Notes under the pieces: model-generated
The model's input: only the letters and a program-made list of their open reading frames with translations
The model's database searches: none
Told to the model about the DNA's origin: nothing
Assembly: GCF_901933205.1 (NCBI RefSeq)
Contig: NC_044573.1
Span: 59,894,493-59,958,492, forward strand
Reading direction: 5' to 3'
DNA: 64,000 nt
From: Camarhynchus parvulus
Taxonomy: Eukaryota; Chordata; Aves; Passeriformes; Thraupidae
In this document: piece after piece, positions 22,910-35,700 of the stretch
Layout of the letters: every line of letters begins with the position of its first letter
How positions within the stretch are numbered: the stretch's first letter is position 1
Position numbers and translations under genes: made by a program

Positions 22910-25900
22910 CAGAGAGTAAAGTGTTTTATCTTGTAGAAAGAGTAAAAATTCTTACTGCAGTGAGAAGATTTAGGCTGGGCTTTAGGGATCAGGTCTCAAG
23001 ACCATGTCTTTGCCATAGATTTTCCATGTAGCCCTGGTTGTGTTGAAAGTTCTCTGCTCTGAGTCTACCCAAGAAAAATACTACCCCCAAACTGAGTATG
23101 GAAGATAGAACCCAAATATATTTAATATCTGTTTAGCCATGAGACCACTGAGCCTGCCTGAATAGATTTTGTAGTGAAATGCCATGCACAGATCAATAAA
23201 TATTTCCATTGGAAGAGTGAGTTCATGTTCTGTGCTGTCAAATAAAAAGTGCTAACTCTGGCTGAGGATCACCTGAACAGTTCATTTTGGCAGGTGCTTC
23301 TTTGTATTGGGACTCCTACTGTATGAAACATTGGCATTCTGCTTTATCTTCAAAATGCTTTAGAAACACTTCAGTATCAATCATCTTCATACATTTATAA
23401 AGATAGGTAGTATTAATACCTTTCAATAGATGGGAGAATTTTTTGCTTGAGACTCTGTAGTCTCAAGGCTATTTTTAGCTTTGAGTCTCTACTAGCACAG
23501 AGCTAGAAATCTCAAATAGTGTCTTTTTTCTCTGTGGTTGAACAAAGCATTGGCAGCACTGTCCGCCTTCGCAGTGCTGGAACCTTTCAGGGGATTGAGT
23601 GCTCAATACATACGTGGTGCTAACACTTCAAATGCATTCATTAAGACCATGATTCTTATCACACTTACCAACAGCTGGGGAGAGATTTATGGAGATATTT
23701 TTTCTATAATTTACTGGTGTATACAGAGCTATTACTCTTTGTTGAAGAAACTTTGGAAAACTTCATGTCAATATTCTTCGCAGGACTGTAACTTGAAATG
23801 TCTTTATAAGCAAGGTGCTTCTACGTGAAGCCACAACCAGCTGAAAGCCATAACTCTTTCTTATTAACAATCTACTCCAAATTCTATTAAAATCAATGAA
23901 AATATCTTTCTGACTTCTGGCAGGTACAGAATTGCTCAATAAAATGTTGAAAATACCCACAGGTTATTGTTGTTCAGTCCATAAAAAGTCAGCCAAAAAC
24001 TTACCATTTTTCACAATGTAATGTGTGTACATGTGCTTCAATTCTTTTGAAAACACTGGGGGATCCTGGTTCTTCAGTAGACTGTTCACTGGAGTCAAAC
24101 ATTGGCAAAAAACCTGGTGGGCTCAAGAGCTTTTACTAACAACCTTTTGTTCATACCTACTAAGCCATTTAAATTTCATATGAAGAGCATGTCTAAGATC
24201 TCTCTGTTAAACTGTAAGGAAATGTCAAAGAACCCAAAATGTAGCTCCTGAAAAGGTAAAGGAAAGCTCAAAATAAAATCACAGGGCACTAAAATGTTCC
24301 AAGATTTTAGAGCCAGGAGCCACCACAATTCACAAGGGTGACCACCTGCTTTGTGAAGGTGTTAGGATTTTCACCACAATAATTTTTATATCAAGTGCAA
24401 AAACTTGGAGCAGAGCAAGATTGTATTTTTAGAAAGGCAGATTTTATCTCTATCTGTGGACTTCAACTGATGGTAAAGCAGTATAAAATTCTGTGGGTAA
24501 TGATCCTTGCTTTTTAACATGGCTCTTAATTTTAATTTCCAGCAAAATCTGCCTCTGCAGATTTGAAAAGTCCTCTACCTGAATTGACTCATCTTAGCGG
24601 GAGTGTGAGCAGCAGCTGTCAATGGAAGAAAGAATGTTAAAAAAAAAGGAAAAAAAACCCAAAACAGCTTTCTGGGGTCAGTGAAATATTCTGAGCAAAG
24701 AGAGCTTTATATTTTCAGGTAAAGTTAGAAGCAATTGTTGCAGGTGCTGGAGGATAAGTAACCTAAATATTAGGCTGAAAAAGTTAGATTTCTTCGGATA
24801 GAATTATTTCAGTGCTTATGAGCTGATCAGCTTTGGCTTTATTGGGCAATAAATCCTATCCACCTATACATACTGAAGGGGCAGAAAAAGTTTTACACGA
24901 AGACCCACCTATCATGTTGTAACTTGTGTTCCAACAGTTCATGTTTCAGGCAACTCAGCCTCTGTCTCTCTGTGAATAATCCATGTGTGCCATTGCAGGG
25001 ATTAGATTTTTCCTCACGTTGGGGACAGTTTGTTCAAGCTGAGACCATCATCTTACATCACAAGGGCCATTGGGAGGGCACAGCTGTCAGTTCAGTGTTG
25101 TGCTTCTTGGGTGGGTTGTATGAAACTTGATTGATCTTACCAGAACCAGTGTGGGTTAGCAGAGGAAGACCACAGCTCCTGAAAGTCTCTGCAGCCTCTT
25201 GTAATGCTCAGTTCACCTCTGGAACAGTTAAATATAATACTGTTCAACTAACTTATGTATTGAGACAGTAGATTCCTAAAAATGAAGGGTAACAATACAA
25301 CTAACCACCCATAGGAATAGATGACCTGTCTTCCTTTCTTTGTCAGAATTGTTCTGGATGGTATCATAGAGTTCTTTATTTATTCAAGGCTTAAACATTC
25401 CAGGAGTCTACTGTTCCCTTGGGAGATTGTTTCTCAGCTCAATGCACCTGTGTCAAGGAGGATTCCTTACAGCTTAGTCTGACTCTATTTTTAATGACAG
25501 GAGGAGTGTTCATATTTTTCCTGGTTTCAGCCAGAACAGGATTCGTTTTTTTAAAGCAGCCAGTAAGGGCCATGGCTAGGACACTGGGGTTATTCTGTAA
25601 CACCTCACATCATTTCCAGAGAGGGGAAAAGGGACCACTTCTTCCAAGGAGAAGGGGTTCCTTCTGGTCAAAAAAATCATGACGGGGGGGGCATCTGGTA
25701 ATTTTTATTGTCTCAGGCTCTTTGATGAGCATTTTTACATGTGAATCACTGTCTCTTTTGTGTACTTTTATTATTAATTTTGTTGTTGTTACTGTTCATT
25801 TTCTTATCTCATTATTGTTTCTAGTATATTGTTCTTATCTCAGCCTTAACTTTGGCTTTTTTGCCTCCAATTGGAGAGCAGGGAGGGGAAGTATCACATG

Positions 25901-28900
25901 TTTGTTTTACTGGGAGCACTAAATTGGAGAATATCATTCCTAAACCATGACAATCTTACACTGAAAAAAAGTATGCAAGTGTATTGAATTTCCTGCAGTA
26001 TCTTGAATTTGATTCAAAAGATAGTGCAACCATTCCATATGAACCTCACTCACACTGTCTCCCAGGTCCTGACTGTTCTGAGTTTCCCTAAAGCATTTTC
26101 CTCTTTGAAATTACTATTCTGCCAGCTATATCAAATACATTTCCCTTATGTTTATAAGTTCAATAAATGGTGCATATATTCCTATAGACATAATGCTTAG
26201 TTTCATATTTATGGGATTGTTTTAAAGTTTCCATTTTAAAGTTTCAACCAGCTCAACTAATAGCCACATTTATCTAACAAATGGGCTGAGCTCAAAAAAT
26301 AATACAAATCTTCACAGGTTTAGAAATTATTTTGTTTTGAAACATTTTGGAACATTTTACTGACTTTCTGAAAAAGAATAATTAAACCCATCAGCAAGGT
26401 AGAAAAATATTCCTGGATATAGCTTTCAGACTTCTGTGTTTTGCTTATGTGTCCATCTTTCTGAGTTTTTCATAACTATTTTTCTGTCACGTTCCCCTAC
26501 AGCTGGTTCTTTGTTCCCCCGCCCTGGGGAATAAGCAGGGCTTTTCCACCTGGGGAAGCATGGGTCCCTGTTTGTGTGCACCTTCCAGAGCAGCTGGAGC
26601 TGCCAACACAGTGGCTGCATGAGGACTCACAGTCACTTTGGCTGTTGTAGGTTTGGCTGTGCAGCTCAACCTTCACCCCATTGCTGGCAGTAGAGTTGGA
26701 GTGGCCAAGCTGACTGTACCTGCAGGTTCCCACAGGGCAGAGGCAACACTGAGGTCCTGGCAGGCTCTTTGTGAAGAATGCCATAACTTAGAACTGAAGC
26801 TGGGGTAAGGAGAGGTTTGTGATCTCTGTTCTTTCCGTTTGGGAAGAATGGGGTGAGATATTGCCTCCTCTCAGAATAGTAAACATACATTTTTTTCAGC
26901 AGCTTGTTCTAATCTTCAAAACTGAAACTTGGACAAAACAAAAGGAATTTTTCTAAATCAAGATCCTCCTAAGAATTTAGTCTGCAATATGAGCACCTCC
27001 CCAAAGGATCTCTTGTTACCAGCAGTCCATGATGACAATCTGATGATCTCTCACTCCGAGATCAAGGATGGTTTGGAGACGGCAAATTATTTTTGCACTT
27101 GGCCTTACAAATCAAACTGGAAAATCTCCTGCCGAGCATTTGGAAGAACAGGTCAGGGACTCTCATTTACCAGTCTTTGTGTTAGCAGATCTGGGGACTC
27201 TTCTGATAAAAAATGACCACTGGGTAGCATTCCTGATTTAAATTGCAATTTCAGACAAGTGCATTTCTAGTTCCTTCCTTGCAGCTAAGATGGTTGATTT
27301 TGTTAGGCTATGTGGTGAAGGCTGGCTTCTGCACACACACACACAGAAGCACAGAGGAATAACAGCAGAGAGAGGAATTCCAGAGGTATTTCCAGGGTAT
27401 TCCCAGCCACATTACAGAGACCTTGGGCCTCCAGAGCTGCTTGCACACCCCAGCGGCTGCAGGATCAGAGGCCATTGGGTGGACTGTGCCTAAGTTCAAC
27501 TGCTGGAGGGATCCCCACTACATAAATACATACATGTGTATTTCCCAGTAATACATCAATCAACCAGAAAGGGGAACTGGATGAGACCATTGGGGCTTGC
27601 TGTGGTTTGTCTGGCAGTGTATTTATGTGTATGGGTGCTGTATATGTCTGTCTGCCTGTGCCTATTGGAAGTGCATGCTGCTTGTTGGCCATGGGAGCAG
27701 AGTTGCAGTTGCCTTCTGCTGTTGGACTGCTGGATTCAGCAACATAAACCAGGTTTTGTTCTGAATTTTTCCTGTGTGAAATCCATGTCTATTAGTGCAT
27801 TTGCTTTGCTGGATTCAAGCAATTTCAAAAACATTTATTAATTTGTGTGCATGTTTGCCATCCATGTTAAATGTTCTTTTGTGGCGTTGTTCCTGGCAGT
27901 CTTACCAAAGTGAAGAGCCAAATACAGGTGAATTGAGGAACTATAGAAATGGCCTTAGGGGCTCTTTTTCCATTGATCCAAACAATGTGTACAGATAAAG
28001 CCAGCTGCTGGCACAATACCTGACAGCCTTGGGAGCAAGAAAGTTGGCCTTGAATTGCTAGAGTTGCACACAAAATCTTAAAAATACAAAGATGTCCCAC
28101 TGAAATAACTGAAACCACTCCCACATTTCCCTGCTTTGTGCTTGTAAGAACCAGCTTTTTACCATATGGGTGTTTTGATTACCCCTGAATACATGTAATT
28201 TCTTCACCTCTCTCTCAAATTACATTTGTGTAATTTCTAATATGTTTCCTTGGGATGGGAGAACAAGTAATGCATTGTATTAAAATAGTTGATGAGTTGT
28301 TGGCTATGCATGTTCTCTAGGTTGGCTTTTACTCCTAGATTCAAAGCCCAGTTACTCCTCTTCCCTGTAGCACCTGCAGCACTAATGACCAGCAATAGTG
28401 AGTTCTGCACCTAGAAACTCCCCACTTATAAAATATATTTCACATCCTCTAGAGAAATATTTGTTAAGACCAAGTTAATAAACTTTTCAGACTCTGTAGC
28501 TAGCCCAATGCCTCAAAGGCCAGTGCATTGCCTTTAAGAATTTGAGAGTTTTAATTGTTAAGTTTTTAGTATGTGAATAATATTGTCTTCTGCAAAATAT
28601 TATATATAGAGGAAATGAAGCCAGCGAGCTTTTTGAAAATAAATCTTTGATTATCTTGCTCACTATTTTGTCACAGTGTCATGCTTTCTACTTTCCCTGA
28701 CCCCTCAGGGAGACAGGAGAGCAATGCAAAAAAACCATGAAATCACAGTCACATCAGTTTTCCTCATGATCTGAGTCTGCTGTGAATTTGCTATGGCCTT
28801 GTTCTTCAGAAGAGTCCTGCTGAAACAACAGTGCTTGGTCAAGCTCAGATTGGCAGAGCTGGGATCAGTGCTGGGGGTTTGTCACCAGTGCAGTCTGATT

Positions 28901-29449
28901 TCCACCTGGTACTGTCTCTTAAAATTCCTTCCCAGCTGAAGCACCTCAAAATCAAATTCCCATGAATCATTGGTGGCATGAGAAAATGTTGACTGTATTG
29001 CATAACAATATTGTGTTAAATTGTCCATTTAGAGGATGAAGTAATTTGTATTCTATTTGTATATCTTAAATTCAGATAAAATATTTAGGACAGCAGAGTG
29101 CTTCATCTCTTTTCTTCAAGGACTATTTGTGGTTTTGAAGTGAACAAACACCAAATTATTTTGCTGTGTTCCAAGACAGGGAAAAATCCCCAACAAATCA
29201 ACAACACCCCACACAGATATGGTGGGTTTTTTCCCACTCTAGGCAGGGCTGATGTTCAGTATCTTCTTTTCACAGGGTCAATAACTATCACTGATGAAAT
29301 TTTGTACCAGATCTCCCTTTCCCCTTTGGAGCCCAGTACCAACAGCAACCTCCCATGACTCCCAACCTGCCACAGACCCTTGGTGGGTGTGGGTGCCAGA
29401 ACCAGCTGATGGGACAATCAGCTGCCTCACCCTGCTCCAGCTGCACCTA

Positions 29450-29620
29450 TGGGAGGAAGCAGTCACAGAGGGAAGGAAGCAGAAGTTCCTCCCCATGCCA
29501 CTCCTCCCCTCTACTGTGGAGCTTCCGAGCACAGCATGCACCAGGCTGAGAGTGTTGCTGCCTTGAGAGCTTCTCACTGGTGTTTACGTGCCAAACCCAC
29601 ATGCTACAGTGCTGCGGACC
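29450..29620 (+). promoter_or_regulatory. THEMIS: Probable THEMIS 5' UTR and proximal promoter region
   Basis: Moderately GC-rich sequence directly before the THEMIS start codon, with purine-rich GGAA/AGGAAG motifs of ETS type at about 29453-29485 and no clear TATA box. The transcription start cannot be fixed. Out-of-frame ATGs lie at 29536 and 29601. The exact extent is a guess. Confidence 0.4.
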
Positions 29621-29711
29621 ATGGCCTCTACCCTGCAGAAGTTCATTCATTCTCTGGACCTCAGAGCCCTTCCCAGGGTCCTCCAAATCCAGTCAGGCAT
29701 CTATTGTCAAG
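29621..29711 (+). CDS. THEMIS: THEMIS coding exon 1 (start codon)
   Basis: 30 codons plus one base. The ATG sits in an optimal Kozak context (accATGg). The peptide runs [20 protein letters not shown] and then [10 protein letters not shown], matching the N-terminus of THEMIS (hallmarks FxHSLDLRxLPRVL and IQxGIY). The donor is gtgagc. It is shorter than many predicted exons, so automatic ORF searches would miss it. Confidence 0.93.
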
Positions 29712-32700
29712 GTGAGCATTGAATGTTTTCTGTCAGGGCTTTGCAAGCCTGTATTTGACATCAGGTGCCCCTTCAGACTGGAGTGTAGAATGGGGGGAGG
29801 CACAGAAAGGATGTTCATGGAGTTGTCTCCGAGCAGTTTCCTACCAGCTGAAGAATAAGTGTTTCCAAAGAATGGCTTTGGAAATGCCTTTGGTGCAGCG
29901 TGCACTCAATCTTCTCACTGGCAGTGAAAAAGAAACTAGTTAGTCCTTATCATATCCTGGAAAGAGTACTGGACTAAGACATGAATTTGCTTTGCACTTA
30001 CACAGAGCCATCAATCCAGCAACTGCAAATCACCTCACAGAGGTTAATTTATTTAACTCATCTTGGACTTCTGGGTCTGCCATGGAGAGGTCTCTTCTGG
30101 CTCAGAAATAAAGAAACAGGGAGCCTGGAAAGTGACCGTGAAGGACCATAAGATTTTCCTGAAATTCTGTCCTGTATTTTGGGGCACTTCAAGTGTGCAA
30201 CAATGCAAAGGAGTTGGTATGAGCTGGACAAGAGCAACACAGGGATAATACTTTACTGGGTTTTCCTGCTGCAGATCTGTTTTTATGATGTTTTTAGTAC
30301 TCTGTTTGTGCACAAAACACGCTTGAAATGTTGTGTCGAAGAGACTTGCATTAGAGGGAAAAATCTGCTCTTGGTTTAGGCATAGACTTTGTTCAATGAC
30401 AGTGAAGATATCATGTCAAGCCCATGTATCAGCCTAGAAAAAGTTACTGCCATGCCACTGAGAGGCAAAAACTTGGGTTCAACTAATAAAACAGAGAGGG
30501 TTTAATGAAATGAACTGAAGTCTGCTTCAGCTTCAGCCAAACACCCGCTTTGGGATCCACAACATCTATCTTTACATCAATCTAAGTATTTCTGTGCTGC
30601 ACCATAGAAGGAGAGGGGAGGTGGTCAGAGTCTGACTGGCAATCAGTAGCTGTGGCCAGAGTGGGTGATTTTTCCCTCCATGACAACAGCCTCTTTGGGC
30701 AGAAAGGAGATGGGAAAGGGCATTTGAATTTGTGATGGTAGAGTACTGTCCATGTGCGCCTGATTGCTCATCCTGGCTGCCCTGGAAGCTACCTATGAAT
30801 AATATTGATATATAGAAAAAGTGTTCTGGGAAATAAACTTAGCTAAAACAACCAGAAACTTTTGAAAATACTGTTATTCTGAACTTTGCTATGTGGCCTG
30901 TTCAAGTTTATCTTTTAAACTATTTATATATGTATATATGCAAAAATGTTATGATAAAATGATGGTAGCCCAGCTGTCTGCATGTTTGTGAGTTCCTGCA
31001 GTCTGCATCCTACTGCTCATGGATGGTAAAACTTATACCAGTACATTTTTTTAGCCAGAGTATTTCAGCTTGTGATTCTCTATGCTGTCTAAACCCTTTA
31101 ATTTTCCTGAAGAGCAAAACACTGGTGAGTAAGCACACAGACCACTCTGCAGCAATTCTTCACATGTGAAAGAAAAAGTCTATTAGCTGTTGATTAGCCT
31201 TGGGAGGAGGTGGTATGTGCTCCTGAGAATATTAGCATTAAAAAGTGACAGCTGCTCTGGTGCTTTTTTGGCCTTCAGCAGCACTACCTCTTCCTGTCCT
31301 CTGCTCCTGGTGGCTTCTCAGCTGTTCTCATACGTGTCCCACCAGCGCAGCAGCTGCAACTCTGACAGCCATGCACAAGTCTCTTGTTTATACAACAAGC
31401 AAGACTGATCTATTCTGCTTGGCTCCTTGCTCTCACAGCCACCATATCCCAAAAAATACTTGCAAGTATCTAGGAACACCGATGTCCTGTAGTAGGCTTC
31501 TGTGGTTTCCTCTTCTTCTTTGCTTCAGAGGAAGATTGAGATGCTCAAGGCGCTCGGTGCCAGATAGGTTTTCAGGATCTAGGGCTACAAAAGGTCTCCT
31601 CAGGCCAGGCCCTCAGTCCCTTTCTTTCCCTTCTTCCCTGAGCTCTCTGTCTGCGTCAGATCTTTCCTGAATATTTTCCTTCCTTCTGTACCTGGAAGCT
31701 GGGGTGAACACATTGTTCTGTGATTGCATTATGATTTATGTTACATTTTCTGTTGAAAGACTAGTGCTTCAAAAAGAGTCTGGAGTAATTCCTGTTATAT
31801 TGCTAAACAGGAGAATGGGCCACTTTGAGCACTTCAAGTTTCCATTAGGACAACCACTCTTAAGTCCTTCCTCAGGCAGATCCCTCTGCCCCTGCACCAA
31901 CCTTTTTGATCTCTCTTACCCCATGCAGTCCACCATCAATCACAGTGTGGGTAACGGCAGGCCTGTTGGCAGGGAACATGGGTTTATTGCTCTGGCTGCT
32001 GGGACCAAATCTGAGCATTTGTGCACTGATTGTAATAGCTCCCAAATGGCTACACAGGCAGCCTGGTCAGCTAAGTGCTTTTGTGGAAGGGGATTTCACA
32101 GGAATCTGTAACCATTCTCAGCACAACCTGCAGATAGTAAGGGAAAAGATCAGTTGTTAAAGCATTACATGTGATCATTTGAAACTGATCAATCACAAGG
32201 GATACTTAATTTTCCTGTGTAAGGATTTAAAATAGGAAGAATTTTTATACATGTAAATGTTAATGTATATTCCCCTCTTCAGAACCGCCCCCAAAAAAAA
32301 AAAGGGCAAGGTTCCTTAACATAGCATAGGCAGGTACATAGAATGGCTAATGGAGTAAATGATGGTCTGTTACATCCATTAGAGCTGTCACCTCAAAGCT
32401 GTATCAGCCAACCAAAGAAGGCTACAGCAAGATACTTGATAATAAGACAACACGGTGTAATTGATTCACTGCTCTTCTCTGGTGCTCTGTGTGCTGTGGG
32501 GATGAAACTCTCCATTTACTCTATTGGAAGAAGCATTTTCTACACACTGCACTTAGGTCTAATGATTTTATAAATATAGGACTTGCAAACTAGCCTTACA
32601 GTTCCTGACAGATCTTCAGTACCTCTGGAAGCATAAGCAAAAGTTGAATGCTCTGTGAGGATGAATGTTTTCCATGTGGTGAGGTATTTTTATTAGAAGC

Positions 32701-35700
32701 AGCAAAGTCAAGCTCCAGGGAGAGAGTGGAAATTTACTTGCCCTTGGCAAGGCAACATCTCTGAAAGAATCCATTCTGCTTCTTTATCCATATTACACCA
32801 AATACGATCTAGGTCTCTCCTTTCATACCCAAGCCTGCCTGCTACTGTTCCCAGTGGAGAGCAAGCAGAAAACATATGCTGTGTGCACTCATTCTACCAT
32901 TAGTCTCTCTACTGGCCTATAAAAAAATTATGTTTCTGCTGATACTACTGGAATGTGATGTACTTAACTGTAGCTCCCCAAACTGCAAATGGACACAACT
33001 TTATAGACCCTGCTTCCATGTGGAATACTTTCAGCTGGAAAAGCTCTGAGCAACTGAACTTTTGCCGTTGGTAGAGAATACTGTGTTTTAGACACCTTTC
33101 TCAGGAAGTTCTGTTGCTGTTTATCTCTCTGTTCTGGGCATGAAGAAGAGGAAAGCATTTTCCTTGAATGATATCAGTGATTTTCATGCTACACTTGGAC
33201 TTTGGGGTTGGTTGAAGCCTTACCAGTTTGCCTCTAGGAAGAACAGCCAAGGTTGGAGGTGCTTGTTCACACTTCCATGTTTCTATTCTGCTTTGGCTCC
33301 AGCCCTGAGTTCTTCCAAAATGCTTTTCATCATCATCAAAAGTCCATACAGAAGCAAAGAAATTATTGTCAACCCTGGTTTGAAAACAGAAACACAGATG
33401 AAAGGGGATGGTAGTTCTGCAAATGCCAGGGATGCCTGTCAGTTGCTGCAGTTGCTTTGGACTCTGCAGTTGTAAAGTCCTTGCTACAGAAACTGGACTG
33501 CACTGTTGAATCTCTGAAGGGAATAGGAAGGATGATTATAAAATGAAACAAGTCTGCCAGATACAAATAACTTGGTAATCAGCACTGATTAGAAAGGAAC
33601 TATGGTTCAGACTGAAGTACGTGATAATTTAATAGCTCATTAAAATATGCTATTAAAAAATTAAATTGCTGAAACTCCATTGGGAACTTGATTTGATTGA
33701 TCAAATCTCTTTCTTTGAACATTTTAGTAAATATTGATACTTAGTGAAGTAAGTACTGTCTGACCACTGATTTTTACAGATAGCATGCAAGTGTAGGCTT
33801 TCATTTTTATGTTGCAAAAATTTTGTCTGTTTTAATACTAATATAATTATTTTATGGGTAATGAATTTAATATTTTGCAGGCTTACTTTAACCAATGGCA
33901 AAACAGTAAAAAGCACCAATTTTAATCGTGAAAAAGGAAGAACCTCTCAAGTACCTCTTCTGTTGGTGTTTGTTGTCATTAGTCTACCCACAGTCTTCCC
34001 ATTCTTGCCCCACCTACACGCATACATCAGTAATGGAATTCCCCCATTTCTTCAGGGGTTGGAACTTGCCAGAGCATGGGGAGAGTTTGTAGCTCTGCTC
34101 TGCAGTTCAGTTATTTGAAAACAGCATGTTTGTTGTGTAAATTGGAGTTCCAGGACATACCCTGTTTTAAACAGGCCTGTGAAACACAGGAAACTCTGTG
34201 CTCCTCCTCTGAGGAGAAGAGAACTCTAAGCCAGCAGCCTCCACCTCTGCAGGCTGGGTATGCAGGGAGGCAGCGTGCTGTAGCTGTAGTACTCCAGTCT
34301 CTGGGATTCAGAAAAGTGCCAGATCTGTGCAGGGAGGAAATATTGGCAAGAGACAACTGTAGGGTCACAAGTACATCCTTGGTTAATGTCCTTCCAGACT
34401 TAAGGGATCTAAAGATTCTTAGAATTGACAGGTTGGGATTCTTCCTCTAGACGGATGTTTGGTGCTCTCTGACAGCTGTGTGAGAGGCAATGCCAAACAA
34501 AACCCTTGGGTGAATAGTTCCATTTCAAAAGTAATTTTGGTCAACTCTAAACAACATGACTCATGGTTCCTCTTGCTGGCTGCGTATCCACATTCGCTTG
34601 CTGTCTCTGCAGTTTTGGTTTCACTCTCTCTGCTTCTGTGAGTGGAAAATGGCATCTTTCCAGCATGCATTTCTGCAAGCATTTCAGGAAAGTGATGGGC
34701 TCTGCTGATCATCAACAGAGTTCAAAAGGTTTTGTTAACCCTGTTATTGTAGCTAGGCAAGCTGAATGCAAAAGGAATCCTCATCTATCCAAACTCAGCT
34801 GCCCTGAGTCCTAATTTCAACAAGAAATATCTCTCAACACTAACAGTTCAAAAATGATCACATAGGGTAGAACTATTTTACTGTTTCTAAGCCAACCTAG
34901 AGAGAACAAATCCTTCTCCCTCGTCAAGTATGATAAGCCAATGAGTTGATGAAGGCTAGGATATGCAGTCTATAATATGTATGAATAAAACAAGCAAACT
35001 GCCTCTTCAGGATCAATAAAACTACTGTTTCTTACAAAAAGCAACAAAAGAATTAAACAGAAGCTGACCATAAGACAGCTTTGATGAAGATAGTTAGGGC
35101 TGTATTTCTTAGAGGTGAAGTATCATTAAAAATTATTATCATTCTCTGCATTTACTGGGTGATTCTCAGTGGAGTATATGCCAAGGGAGAACTGCTTGTG
35201 AAATTGGTGAAACTTGTGGTACAGTGCTTTCATTTACTAATTTGTGTCTTTTTTTTTTTTGTGAGATAGAGAAGATTTTTTAAAGATAGATAAACATAAC
35301 AAAAAGTGGAAGGGTAGTTTCCTTTGAATACAGTTATTTCTGTTCCTCTTGATTGAGCAAGTAGGAGCAAGAGCCTCAAGTACAGCCAGTGTACCAAATA
35401 GTTTGGATTCTTTTTCGTGGTCACTAGTTGGAGCATATTGGTAAATTTTCTCTATTAATACAAACCACTGAAACTCTCCTGCCCTTGTTCAAGCTGTTTC
35501 AAATGCCTGTTTTATTCTAAACAAGAAAGAAAGTGTTCTTCAGTGGATGTGAGAACAAACCCTGACTTTTTTGGGTCAAATATTGCTCATTTTATTCATA
35601 CTGCTGCCCTTAATAGAATGACTCATCCAGACACAGTGAGGAAAACTCTGACCCTGGGTAGCTGGCACTCAGGGTGAAGCTGATTTGAGGATCTCCTCTG

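Larger units (their letters stand above)
11160..29450. other. Intergenic region between PTPRK and THEMIS
   Basis: About 18 kb without a recognisable gene. Every open frame here is short and lacks a known motif. The region has typical avian AT-rich non-coding composition, A- and T-runs, short tandem repeats, a (CA)14 and a long AAGG microsatellite. T-cell or PTPRK regulatory elements may lie here but cannot be named from sequence alone. GC-richer patches at about 19.7-19.9, 20.4-20.7 and 26.5-26.8 kb hold no exon I can recognise. Confidence 0.75.

Noticed and set aside
26426..26890. Cluster of overlapping minus-strand frames in a GC-richer patch
   Set aside because: The frames conflict with each other and show no known motif, and I could not relate them to a gene or pseudogene.
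29179..29235. Imperfect hairpin gggaaaaatccc / gggttttttccc upstream of THEMIS
   Set aside because: Low-complexity arms with a mismatch and a 33-base loop. It is likely to arise by chance.
31190..32160. Plus-strand frames of 141 and 135 residues in THEMIS intron 1
   Set aside because: They lack recognisable domains and conserved motifs. The Ser/Leu/Cys-rich composition is typical of chance frames in non-coding DNA.
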